Part shown: positions 14,078 through 21,960 of the stretch, in pieces | Position numbering within the stretch: the first letter of the stretch is position 1 | Layout of the letters: each line of letters opens with the position of its first letter | DNA from: Ruminococcus sp. CAG:563 | Lineage (GTDB): Bacteria; Bacillota; Clostridia; Oscillospirales; Acutalibacteraceae | Direction of reading: 5' to 3' | NCBI GenBank assembly: GCA_000434915.1 | Contig: FR882088.1 | Location: 165,950-206,274 of the forward strand | Length of the DNA stretch: 40,325 nt | The notes under the pieces: model-generated | Database searches by the model: none | What the model was told of the DNA's origin: nothing | The model's input: only the letters and a program-made list of their open reading frames with translations | Translations under genes and position numbers: made by a program

Positions 14078-15049
14078 ATGAATTTTGTAGAAATAAACGA
14101 CAACGGCACAGTAGAAGGCTTTTGTCTGGTAAAAAATCTTGAAGAAAAAAAGACGGCTAAGGGCATTCCGTATCTTGACCTTATCCTGACGGACAGCTCG
14201 GGCGAAATCGGAGCGAAGCTTTGGGACTATAAAGAAGAGATTTTCGGATTTATAAAGCAGAATTCACTGTTGAAGGTTCGAGGCTCAATCTCAATGTTTA
14301 ACGATGCGCCGCAGATGCGTCTTGACAGGGTTCGTCTTGCAAACGAAAACGACGGCGTTCGCATTGAGGATTATGTTCCGAGTGCGGAATATAACGGAGA
14401 GGCAATGTATTCGGCGATCGTTGATGTTGTCAATGATTTTGAAAATGCACAGCTCAAAACACTCGTTATGGCGGTGCTTGAGCAGAACAAGACGGCAATG
14501 CTCTATTGGCCGGCGGCGTTCAAGCTCCACCATGCAATCCGAGGCGGACTTCTCTATCATACACTTTCAATCCTCAGAATGGCGCAGAGTATAGCCGAGA
14601 TTTATCCCTCGGTAGAAAAGGATTTGCTTTTCTCGGGCGTTATCCTGCATGACGTTGCAAAAATCGGAGAATTTGAGGTCTCGGAAACGGGAATTGCTTC
14701 CGGCTACACGGTAGAGGGAACACTTATCGGCCACCTTGTTAAGGGTGCAATGAATATTGAAAAAATCGGAGAAGAGCTCGGAACGGACAGAGAGCTGCTG
14801 ACGCTCGTTGAGCATATGGTGATTTCTCACCACGGTGAGCCTGAGTTCGGAGCGGCTGTCAGGCCGATGTTCCTTGAAGCGGAGATTCTATCGCAGCTTG
14901 ACTTGCTTGACGCAAGAATATATGAGATTTTGCAGGCGGTTTCCGAGGTTGAGTCGGGCGATTTTACACCGAGACAGTGGGCACTTGAAAACAGAAAGCT
15001 TTATAATCACGGTCTTAAAGAAAGCAAGCCGAAAGCGGACTTGCTTTGA
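14078..15049 (+). CDS. yhaM: 3'-5' exoribonuclease YhaM family (OB-fold plus HD domain)
   Basis: YhaM degrades RNA from the 3' end. Residues 1-95 form the OB-fold (KKTAKGIPYLDLILTDSSGEIGAKLWD). The HD domain follows at about 140-280: AAFKLHHAIRGGLLYHTLSILRMA, then GVILHDVAKIGE (His-Asp ligands), and LVEHMVISHHGEPEFG. The start at 14078 follows GGGGAGG; a 25-codon extension upstream overlaps the promoter. 323 residues, typical. First gene of a set with an EEP hydrolase, prmA and an SGNH hydrolase at 0-14 base spacing. Confidence 0.95.
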   Translation: MNFVEINDNGTVEGFCLVKNLEEKKTAKGIPYLDLILTDSSGEIGAKLWDYKEEIFGFIKQNSLLKVRGSISMFNDAPQMRLDRVRLANENDGVRIEDYVPSAEYNGEAMYSAIVDVVNDFENAQLKTLVMAVLEQNKTAMLYWPAAFKLHHAIRGGLLYHTLSILRMAQSIAEIYPSVEKDLLFSGVILHDVAKIGEFEVSETGIASGYTVEGTLIGHLVKGAMNIEKIGEELGTDRELLTLVEHMVISHHGEPEFGAAVRPMFLEAEILSQLDLLDARIYEILQAVSEVESGDFTPRQWALENRKLYNHGLKESKPKADLL

Positions 15050-15063
15050 ACGGAGGAGTAAGC

Positions 15064-16179
15064 ATGAAAAAAATAATCAGCATTTTATTGGCAGTTGTTC
15101 TTTTTGTCGGCTGCACGTCGCTCGCCTTTGCAGAGAATGACAACACGATAAATGGTACGCTGAACCTTGTTTCGTTCAATGTTGACGGACTTCCTATTCC
15201 TGCGGCACTTTCCTCAACCAAGCGTGACCCGATCAAGGCGACCGGGCTTATTGCAAAGCAAATCAATGCATCCGACTGTGATATTCTCAGTGTACAGGAG
15301 GATTTTAATCTCCATCCGATTCTTGAAAAGAATCTTGATATGAAATATGCAACGTTGACGAGCGGCGGAGTTGCCGTCGGAGACGGACTGAATTTCTTCT
15401 CAAAATATCCTGTCTATAACGTCGGCAGAGTTCCGTGGAGAACGGCATACGGCGTGTACGACTGCGGCTCGGACGAGCTTACGCCGAAGGGCATACTCTA
15501 TTGTACGGTTGAGATAGCCGACGGGGTTTTTATTGATGTTTACAATATTCATGCCGACGCATGGGAGGATGAAAAGTCCATGCTCGCAAAGGCCGATCAA
15601 TTTGACCAGCTTATCGAGCTTGTTGAGGAACATTCGGGTACGGACAGGGCTGTCATTTTGACGGGAGATTTTAATACAAACTACACTGTTTTCCGTGCCG
15701 GATATCAGAACGGAACATATAAAATCGATCTTTGTCAAAAGCTTATCGACAACTTTGTCAGCAAGGGCTTTAAGGATGCTTGGATCGAATATAATGTTGA
15801 CGGAAACTATGATATTACCTATTCCGAGATGTGGGAGCGTTACGGATGTGACTACCAGAGAACATGGGATACACTCGACCATGTTTATTATCGTGACGGT
15901 GCAGGAGTTTCTTTTGAATTGCTTGAAGCGGTTTATGACAGCTTCGACTGCGACGGGATTTCATGGAACGGACATCTTTCCGACCATGCGGCGATCAGAA
16001 CAAAGCTTGCTTACACCGTAAATCCGGATGAGATAAAGCCGATTGAAAGCAAAAATACCGAGACCTTTAACCTCGGCGACTACATTATGACGGCAGTTAA
16101 AACGATTACAAAGGTGCTTTTTAAGGCGATAATCAATATCCCCGAGCTTATCAAAAACGGTATTGGCTGGATCAAATAA
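15064..16179 (+). CDS. Secreted endonuclease/exonuclease/phosphatase-family hydrolase, sphingomyelinase-like
   Basis: The start at 15064 follows GGAGG. The signal peptide (to about residue 23, SLAFA) could also be read as a weak lipobox at VGC. The EEP fold residues are all visible: Asn39 (SFNVDGLP), Glu79 (VQED), His163 (YNIHADAW), Asp202/Asn204 (TGDFN) and Asp307-His308 (SDH). Metal-dependent members cleave phosphodiesters of DNA, inositol phosphates or sphingomyelin; the NVDGLP start and the NIHAD stretch favour the sphingomyelinase-like branch. About 45 tail residues end in a hydrophobic helix. Its reach to lipids would suit the ceramidase-like enzyme at 7641. Confidence 0.8.
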   Translation: MKKIISILLAVVLFVGCTSLAFAENDNTINGTLNLVSFNVDGLPIPAALSSTKRDPIKATGLIAKQINASDCDILSVQEDFNLHPILEKNLDMKYATLTSGGVAVGDGLNFFSKYPVYNVGRVPWRTAYGVYDCGSDELTPKGILYCTVEIADGVFIDVYNIHADAWEDEKSMLAKADQFDQLIELVEEHSGTDRAVILTGDFNTNYTVFRAGYQNGTYKIDLCQKLIDNFVSKGFKDAWIEYNVDGNYDITYSEMWERYGCDYQRTWDTLDHVYYRDGAGVSFELLEAVYDSFDCDGISWNGHLSDHAAIRTKLAYTVNPDEIKPIESKNTETFNLGDYIMTAVKTITKVLFKAIINIPELIKNGIGWIK

Positions 16180-16188
16180 GGAGATTTT

Positions 16189-17115
16189 ATGGACTGGACA
16201 GAGGTAAAAATTCACATTGACTCAAAGGACGTGGAAACGGCAGGCAACATTGCTCAGATGGTCGTTCCCTACGGAATTTATATTGAGGATTACAGCGACC
16301 TTGAACAGGCGGCATGGGAGATTGCTCATATCGACCTGATTGACGAGGATTTGCTCAAAAAGGACAGAAACAAGGCGACGATTCATATTTATATCTCTCC
16401 CGAGGAAAGCCCGGCCGAAGCCGTTGCTTTTCTTTCCGAGCGTTACAATGCGGAGGGCATTAAGCATGAGATAGACCTCAGCGTGTGCCGCAATCAGGAT
16501 TGGGAGAATAATTGGAAGGAATATTTCAAGCCGATGCCTGTCGGTCAAAAGCTGTTGATTCGCCCGGTTTGGGATAATGATTATGATCCGCAGGGCAGAA
16601 CGGTGCTTGATATTGAACCCGGACTTGCCTTCGGCAGCGGCGGACACGACACAACACGCCTTTGCCTTGAAACGCTTGAAAATCACATAACGCCCGATAC
16701 GGAGCTGCTTGATATCGGCTGCGGAAGCGGAATCCTCGGCATTGCCGGACTTTTGCTCGGCGCAAAGAGTGCAACGGGCGTTGATATCGACGAGCTTGCG
16801 GTTAAGACGGCAAGGGAAAACGGCGAAATGAATGGCTTCACAGAGCCGAAATATACTGTATTTCAGGGTAACCTGACCGATAAGGTCAGCGGCAAATACG
16901 ATGTTGTTGTCGCAAATATTGTTGCCGATATCATTGTGATGTTTACAAAGGACGTCGGCAGGTTCCTGAAGGACGACGGAATTTATATAACATCCGGAAT
17001 TATTGACACGAGGGAGCAGGACGTTCTCGATGCCTTTGAAAAGTACGGCTTTGAGGTCGTCGGCAGGCACGAAAGCTGCGGCTGGCTCTGCTTTGAAACG
17101 AGGTTGAAAAAATAA
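16189..17115 (+). CDS. prmA: Ribosomal protein L11 methyltransferase
   Basis: PrmA trimethylates lysines of L11 using S-adenosylmethionine. The N-terminal substrate domain (WTEVKI...) precedes EPGLAFGSGGHDTTRLCLETLE, the family signature (commonly GTGxHxTT; here SGGHDTT). SAM motif I is LLDIGCGSGILGIA (about 179-192); VVANIVADI is the later motif. 308 residues, normal. AAGGAG precedes the ATG. Its substrate gene rplK is at the left edge of this window. Confidence 0.96.
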   Translation: MDWTEVKIHIDSKDVETAGNIAQMVVPYGIYIEDYSDLEQAAWEIAHIDLIDEDLLKKDRNKATIHIYISPEESPAEAVAFLSERYNAEGIKHEIDLSVCRNQDWENNWKEYFKPMPVGQKLLIRPVWDNDYDPQGRTVLDIEPGLAFGSGGHDTTRLCLETLENHITPDTELLDIGCGSGILGIAGLLLGAKSATGVDIDELAVKTARENGEMNGFTEPKYTVFQGNLTDKVSGKYDVVVANIVADIIVMFTKDVGRFLKDDGIYITSGIIDTREQDVLDAFEKYGFEVVGRHESCGWLCFETRLKK

Positions 17116-17846
17116 TGTATCTTAACAGCAACGACATTGTTCTCTTTTCGGGTGATTCGATAACCGACGGCAACCGAGGACGAAAAATGGACTGCAACCA
17201 CATCATGGGCCACGGATATCAGTTTATCCTTGCGGCGAAGGCGGCATATGAAAATTACGAGCGCAGGCCGAAATTTATCAACAAAGGTTATTCGGGAGCG
17301 ACAACGGCGAATCTGCTTGAAACATGGCAGGAGGACGTTATCGACAATGCCCCGACTGTGCTGAGTATACTTGTGGGAACAAACGACGGACTCTTCGGTT
17401 TTTTAAACGGATTATCGCTCAAAGAGGTTGAGGATACTTACGAAAAGAATCTTGTAAAAATGATTGAGCTGACGAGATACGCTCTGCCGCATACAAAAAT
17501 AATTGTTTGCGAACCGTTTTATTTTCCTCTTTCAAAGGACGATTTATCCTATCGCTACACGCCGCATATTGAATGCGAAGTTGATTATGGCAGACCTGAC
17601 AGAGACGAAACGCAGGAAGCCATGGATTATAAATCCGCTGCAATTCAGCTCACAAGAGCGGCGGCAAAGCGTGTTGCCGAAAGCTCCGCAGATGTTTTTG
17701 TTCCGCTTTATGATAAATTTTCAGAGAAAATTGCAGGGTCAAAAACCGAATATTTTATGTGGGACGGAACTCATCCGTCAATCGCAGGTCACATGCTCAT
17801 TGCGAATGAATGGGAAAAAGCGGTTGAAAAATCAAATAATTTTTAA
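17115..17846 (+). CDS. SGNH/GDSL-family hydrolase, second copy
   Basis: The ATG overlaps the prmA stop by one base. SGNH blocks: SGDSITDGNRG (residues 12-22, Ser14), GYSGATTANLL (Gly), LVGTNDGLFG (Asn) and WDGTHPSIAGH (Asp-His). It has no signal peptide. The family includes sugar and acyl esterases. It differs from the 3584-4198 protein in length and linker, so it is a separate subfamily and not a recent duplicate. It ends the yhaM-EEP-prmA-SGNH set. Confidence 0.9.
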   Translation: MYLNSNDIVLFSGDSITDGNRGRKMDCNHIMGHGYQFILAAKAAYENYERRPKFINKGYSGATTANLLETWQEDVIDNAPTVLSILVGTNDGLFGFLNGLSLKEVEDTYEKNLVKMIELTRYALPHTKIIVCEPFYFPLSKDDLSYRYTPHIECEVDYGRPDRDETQEAMDYKSAAIQLTRAAAKRVAESSADVFVPLYDKFSEKIAGSKTEYFMWDGTHPSIAGHMLIANEWEKAVEKSNNF

Positions 17847-17864
17847 AAATATTTCTCTAACCCC

Positions 17865-17894
17865 TTGTAAAAGCAAGGTTATATTTGGTAAAAT
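17865..17894 (+). promoter_or_regulatory. Possible promoter of the alcohol dehydrogenase
   Basis: TTGTAA (17865-17870), an 18-bp spacer and TAAAAT (17889-17894), 32 bases before the start codon. Confidence 0.45.
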
Positions 17895-17926
17895 ATATTT
17901 ATTAAAAACGAAAAGAGGTCTTTTTC

Positions 17927-19135
17927 ATGGCAGATATGGCAAAAAAAGCTTTTTACAGAGCATATCAGAAAACCTTTATGGTTGCCGAGTGTTTTTTCGA
18001 CTGGTCGGAGCCTGAGCTTCTCAAGGGTCCCGGTGCCGTCAAGGAGCTTCCGGCACTCGTAAAGTCAAAGGGCGTTTCAAGCGTTCTTGTTGTTACGGAT
18101 AAGGGCCTTATGGGTCTCAACCTGCTTGCAGGTCTTTTTGAGCAGCTTGACGCTCAGGGAATCAAGTACACGGTTTATGACGGAGTTCAGCCGAACCCGT
18201 CTATTGAAAATATTGAGGAAGCCCGCAGGCTTTACCTCAAGAACGGCTGTGAGGGTATTATCGCATTCGGCGGCGGTTCTCCGATGGATTGTGCAAAGGC
18301 CGCAGGTGCAAGAGTTATGAACCCGAACCAGAGCGTTTCTCAGATGAGAGGCGAGCTGAAGATCAGACATAAGCTTCCGCCGTTCTTTGCTGTTCCGACA
18401 ACCGCAGGTACAGGCTCGGAGACAACCCTTGCCGCTGTTGTTACAAATATGCAGACTCATGAGAAGTACGCTATCAACGACCCGAAGCTTCGCCCGAAGT
18501 ATGCGGTTCTTGATCCCGAGCTTACGACAGGACTTCCGCAGAAGATCACTTCAACAACAGGTATGGACGCTCTCACTCATGCCGTTGAAGCTTATATCGG
18601 TCTCAGCGGAGTTAAATCAACCGATGACTATGCCGAGAGGGCAACAAAGCTTATCTTTGAAAACCTCGAAACAGCATACAATGACGGCAAGAATCTTCAA
18701 GCTCGTGAAAATATGCTCGTTGCATCGTTCTATGCAGGAATGGCATTCACAAGAGCTTATGTAGGCTACGTTCATGCAATCGCTCATAACCTCGGCGGTA
18801 TCTACGGAACACCCCACGGTCTTGCAAATGCTGTTATTCTTCCTCATGTTCTTGAGTATTACGGTGACACTGCTTATGAAAAGCTCGCAAAGCTTGCAGA
18901 AATCGTAGGCGTCGGCGGATATTCCCAGGCGGACAAGGCTATGAATTTCATTGACGCTATCAAGGAAATGAACAAGAATATGAATATTCCCGAGCACTTC
19001 GATTTTATTAAGGACGAGGATATTCCGACAATAGTTGAGCGTGCACTCAAAGAGGGTAATCCGCTCTATCCTGTTCCTAAGATTATGGATGCAAAGGACT
19101 GCGAAAAGGTTGTAAGAGCTGTAAGAGGCTTCTGA
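17927..19135 (+). CDS. Iron-containing (group III) alcohol dehydrogenase
   Basis: A soluble NAD(P)H-dependent alcohol/aldehyde oxidoreductase of 402 residues. The nucleotide-binding GGGSPMDCAKA (about 114-124) and PTTAGTGSE follow the Fe-ADH pattern. Metal ligands by family comparison: Asp and His of GMDALTHAVEAY, His of YVHAIAHNLGG, His of YGTPHGLANAV. GAGG lies upstream of the start. Monocistronic between a promoter and terminator. Likely a fermentative butanol/ethanol or 1,2-diol enzyme; the substrate is unknown. Confidence 0.94.
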   Translation: MADMAKKAFYRAYQKTFMVAECFFDWSEPELLKGPGAVKELPALVKSKGVSSVLVVTDKGLMGLNLLAGLFEQLDAQGIKYTVYDGVQPNPSIENIEEARRLYLKNGCEGIIAFGGGSPMDCAKAAGARVMNPNQSVSQMRGELKIRHKLPPFFAVPTTAGTGSETTLAAVVTNMQTHEKYAINDPKLRPKYAVLDPELTTGLPQKITSTTGMDALTHAVEAYIGLSGVKSTDDYAERATKLIFENLETAYNDGKNLQARENMLVASFYAGMAFTRAYVGYVHAIAHNLGGIYGTPHGLANAVILPHVLEYYGDTAYEKLAKLAEIVGVGGYSQADKAMNFIDAIKEMNKNMNIPEHFDFIKDEDIPTIVERALKEGNPLYPVPKIMDAKDCEKVVRAVRGF

Positions 19136-19151
19136 TTAAATTGAACACAAG

Positions 19152-19185
19152 GCATCGGCGGAGCAATCTGCCGATGTATTTTTTT
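19152..19185 (+). terminator. Terminator of the alcohol dehydrogenase
   Basis: CATCGGC/GCCGATG 7-bp stem followed by TATTTTTTT. Confidence 0.9.
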
Positions 19186-19230
19186 ACATAGTTTCGGCAA
19201 TTCAAACAAAAACAACCCGGGATTTTTTAT

Positions 19231-19259
19231 TTGACGGCAAAATGAAAAAAATGTATAAT
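19231..19259 (+). promoter_or_regulatory. Promoter of the GPH symporter
   Basis: TTGACG (19231-19236), a 17-bp spacer and TATAAT (19254-19259). Confidence 0.85.
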
Positions 19260-19287
19260 CAAATTAGATGAAAAGAGGGGGTACGAT

Positions 19288-20760
19288 ATGAAGATTAAGG
19301 AAATTTTGGCACCTGCGGATTATACGACAAAGCTCGGCGAGCGTGTAAGCTACTGGACATACTTTGTCGGACAGAATATTTTCTATAATGTTGTGACGAC
19401 GTTCATGGCAACATATCTGATGATGAATGGAATCGACCTTGGCAAAATTGCGATTGTTACATTGATTGTTAAGATTTGGGACGCTGTTAACGACCCGATG
19501 TTCGGTATAATATTTGATAAAATAAAATTCAAAAACAAGCAAAAATGTATGCCGTGGATTCGTATTTCCGTCGGACTGGTGCCGATTACGACGGTCCTTT
19601 TGTTTATAATCCCGAGCGGTATGGCTCAGACAGGCAAGCTGATATGGTTTATGATTGCCTATTTGCTTTGGGATTCAAGCTACACGGTCTGCGACGTTCC
19701 GATTTACAGCATGGTAACAACGATGACCGATAACGTTAACGAGCGTAACACGCTGATGTCGATAGGCCGCCTGTTCAGCAGTGCCGGTATGGGTATATCC
19801 GGCTTGCTTTGCACCTTGCTTGTCAGCGAAAAGGTCGGAATGAGCTTCAGCCCGACGGTTATTCTTCTTTCGGTTATCGGACTTCTGTTCATGATTCCGC
19901 TTTGCTTTGCCGGCAAGGAGAGAAACTACCACGGCGAGCTTGAGGAGGAAGCCTTTTCAATAAAGAGAATGCTGACATATCTTGTGCATAATAAATATTT
20001 ACTTATTTATTACCTCGGCTATCTTTTTGCCAACGGTCTTATGACAAACAATGCACTTGCGCTGTTCGTTTCGTATTATCTTTTCGGCAGTGCGAACTTT
20101 AATATTATTCTCGGAATTCTCGGCGTTGTTCCGTCCGTCATTGCGGCTTTGCTTATTCCCGTTATTTCTAAGAAATTCGACAAATTTAAGCTGTTTTTTA
20201 TCTGCAATACCGTTGCGTCGGTTCTCGGACTGGCAATGTATTTCATCGGCTGGCAGAATAAAATGCTTTTCGTTGTGCTGACGGTTATCAGAGGAATTTT
20301 CACCAGCGTAACGGGTACGCTTGGATTTATGTTTACTCCCGACTGTGCGGAATACGGTCAGTACAAAACGGGCGTTGACGCAAAGGGAATCACATTTTCA
20401 ATTCAAACATTCACGACTAAAATTGCCGCTGCAATCGCATCGTCGCTTGGTCTTGCAATTCTGACACTCTTTGACTGGACTAAGATTGAAGCCGAAAGCT
20501 TTGCCGATATTGAAAGACTGCACATTGTTCAGAGTGCAACGGCACTCAATGGCCTTTGGGTAACATATATACTTGTTCCGAGTATCGGACTTGCAATAAC
20601 GTCATTCATCTATCTTTTCTATAAGCTCAGAGACAAGGACGTTCAGGTTATGGCGAGATACAACGCAGGCGAAATCACAAGAGAGGAATCCGAAGCACAG
20701 CTACCGAAAGCGCTTAAGTGCGGCATTACGCCGAAGCTTAAAGAGACGGTAAAGAAATAA
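19288..20760 (+). CDS. GPH-family (MelB-like) glycoside/cation symporter
   Basis: A 12-helix major facilitator of the glycoside-pentoside-hexuronide group. The N-terminal WDAVNDPMFG (about 70-79) is the group's conserved cation/sugar-binding motif; YTVCDVPIYSM and the mid-protein cytoplasmic loop with KNKYLLIYYLGY are also typical. 490 residues. AGAGGGGG precedes the ATG. A terminator follows, and manA, for mannose-6-phosphate entry, is convergent. The sugar transported is not evident. Confidence 0.9.
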   Translation: MKIKEILAPADYTTKLGERVSYWTYFVGQNIFYNVVTTFMATYLMMNGIDLGKIAIVTLIVKIWDAVNDPMFGIIFDKIKFKNKQKCMPWIRISVGLVPITTVLLFIIPSGMAQTGKLIWFMIAYLLWDSSYTVCDVPIYSMVTTMTDNVNERNTLMSIGRLFSSAGMGISGLLCTLLVSEKVGMSFSPTVILLSVIGLLFMIPLCFAGKERNYHGELEEEAFSIKRMLTYLVHNKYLLIYYLGYLFANGLMTNNALALFVSYYLFGSANFNIILGILGVVPSVIAALLIPVISKKFDKFKLFFICNTVASVLGLAMYFIGWQNKMLFVVLTVIRGIFTSVTGTLGFMFTPDCAEYGQYKTGVDAKGITFSIQTFTTKIAAAIASSLGLAILTLFDWTKIEAESFADIERLHIVQSATALNGLWVTYILVPSIGLAITSFIYLFYKLRDKDVQVMARYNAGEITREESEAQLPKALKCGITPKLKETVKK

Positions 20761-20776
20761 AATACAACAAAACAAC

Positions 20777-20808
20777 AAAAAAGAGGTTCTGATTTGAACC
20801 TCTTTTTT
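20777..20808. terminator. Bidirectional terminator between symporter and manA
   Basis: AAAAAAGAGGTTC/GAACCTCTTTTTT, a 13-bp stem with a 6-base loop. Confidence 0.92.
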
Positions 20809-20824
20809 CTGCATAGCTTTAGAA

Positions 20825-21815
20825 TTATAATCTTGTTTCAAGGATTTTTACATTTCCGTTGATTGTGAATTTGCCCTTGTTTGCCGGGATGAAAATGCTT
20901 TCGCCTTTTTTCATTGTGAGTTTTTCATCGGCACATTCAATCTCGGCGTTGCCCTCAAGACAGAGCAGGGAAACAAACGACTGCTCGTCGCAGACGGAAG
21001 AATATTCACCGTTAACACTCAATTCGTACATTGTGAAAAGGTCACATGATGTGAGCTTGCTTCTGGTTGCGTTATCAAACTTTTCAATCTCTCGTTTCGA
21101 GGAGTCGGGAATTGACGGGGGGCAGAGCTTTGTAACATCTGCAGCCTTGTCAACATGAAGCTCACGGGGCTTTCCGTCCTTTCCGAGACGGCCGTAATCA
21201 TATATTCTGTAGGTTGTGTTGGAATTCTGCTGATATTCTGTAGGTTGTGTTGGAATTCAGCTGAACCTCGGCAAGAAGTATACCTTTGCATATTGCGTGC
21301 ATTGTGCCCGATTCAATGAAGAAAACATCGCCCTTTTTGACCTTGACTCGGTTGCAAATATCCATCATTGCATCGCTCTGAGCGGCTTTTTTGAATTCCT
21401 CAACCGTAACGTTGCGATTGAATCCGAGAATGAGCTCCGCATCGGGTTCGCAGTCGAGAATATACCATGCCTCCGTTTTGCCGAATTCACCCTCAACCCT
21501 CATTGCGTACTCGTCATCGGGGTGAACCTGAATTGAGAGGTCTCTTTTGGCATCAATGAACTTTATAAGTAGCGGGAAAAACTCATATTTTTCTCCCTTT
21601 GTGCCGCATATGCTCTTGTCGGCGAGGTAGACCTCCTGCAAGGTTTTGCCCTCAAATTTGCCATTGAGAACCGTTGACGGCCCGGCCGGGTGACAGGAGA
21701 GTACCCATGCTTCGGCGGCAGGGTCTTTATCGGTTTTGATACCGTATTCTGTGATAAGTCTTGTTCCGCCCCAAATGTTGTCGGCAACAAAGGGGGATAA
21801 TTTAACCATTTCCAT
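20825..21815 (-). pseudogene. manA: Mannose-6-phosphate isomerase, class I, frame broken by a 31-bp tandem duplication
   Basis: ManA interconverts mannose-6-P and fructose-6-P with zinc. The N-terminal 195 residues are intact (MVKLSPFVADNIWGGTRL; zinc-site LSIQVHPDDEYA and KTEAWYILD; HAICKGILLAEVQLNSNTTYR). Then a 31-bp tandem repeat shifts the frame and reaches a stop at 21198. Reading past it, the expected continuation IYDYGRLGKDGKPRELHVDKA and the cupin-like end are intact to 20825. The span is 991 bp; removing one repeat leaves 960 bp, a perfect 319-codon ORF, normal for this class. Either a recent mutation, a reversible slip or an assembly error. Confidence 0.85.
21203..21264. repeat. 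31-bp tandem duplication inside manA
   Basis: Copies at 21203-21233 and 21234-21264 differ at one base (T21228 against A21259). The length of 31 (3n+1) causes the frameshift. Confidence 0.95.
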
Positions 21816-21851
21816 ATTTAAACCTTCTTTTCAATGAAAATTTCCGAAAAT

Positions 21852-21880
21852 ATTATACATTATCAAGTTTGTATTGTAAA
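21852..21880 (-). promoter_or_regulatory. Promoter of manA
   Basis: Minus-strand TTTACA (21880-21875), a 17-bp spacer and TATAAT (21857-21852). Confidence 0.78.
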
Positions 21881-21894
21881 GTGCAAATTTACTA

Positions 21895-21924
21895 TTGACA
21901 AATCGAACAAATGTTCGCTATAAT
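21895..21924 (+). promoter_or_regulatory. LexA (SOS box)-controlled promoter
   Basis: TTGACA (21895-21900), an 18-bp spacer and TATAAT (21919-21924). Positions 21904-21917 read CGAAC-AAAT-GTTCG, a full match to the Gram-positive LexA/DinR consensus CGAACRNRYGTTYG. It fills the spacer, so bound LexA would exclude RNA polymerase. Confidence 0.85.
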
Positions 21925-21960
21925 GATAGTGATGCTATGGGGAGACAGAGGAGATATGAA

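Noticed and set aside
16222..17070. 282-codon minus ORF
   Set aside because: Antisense of prmA, which is unambiguous.
3584..17846. The two SGNH hydrolases as a recent duplication
   Set aside because: They differ in length, motif wording and linker, so they are separate subfamilies.
20825..21031. Separate small cupin protein gene
   Set aside because: It reads as the C-terminal end of manA in the shifted frame and has no convincing start signal.
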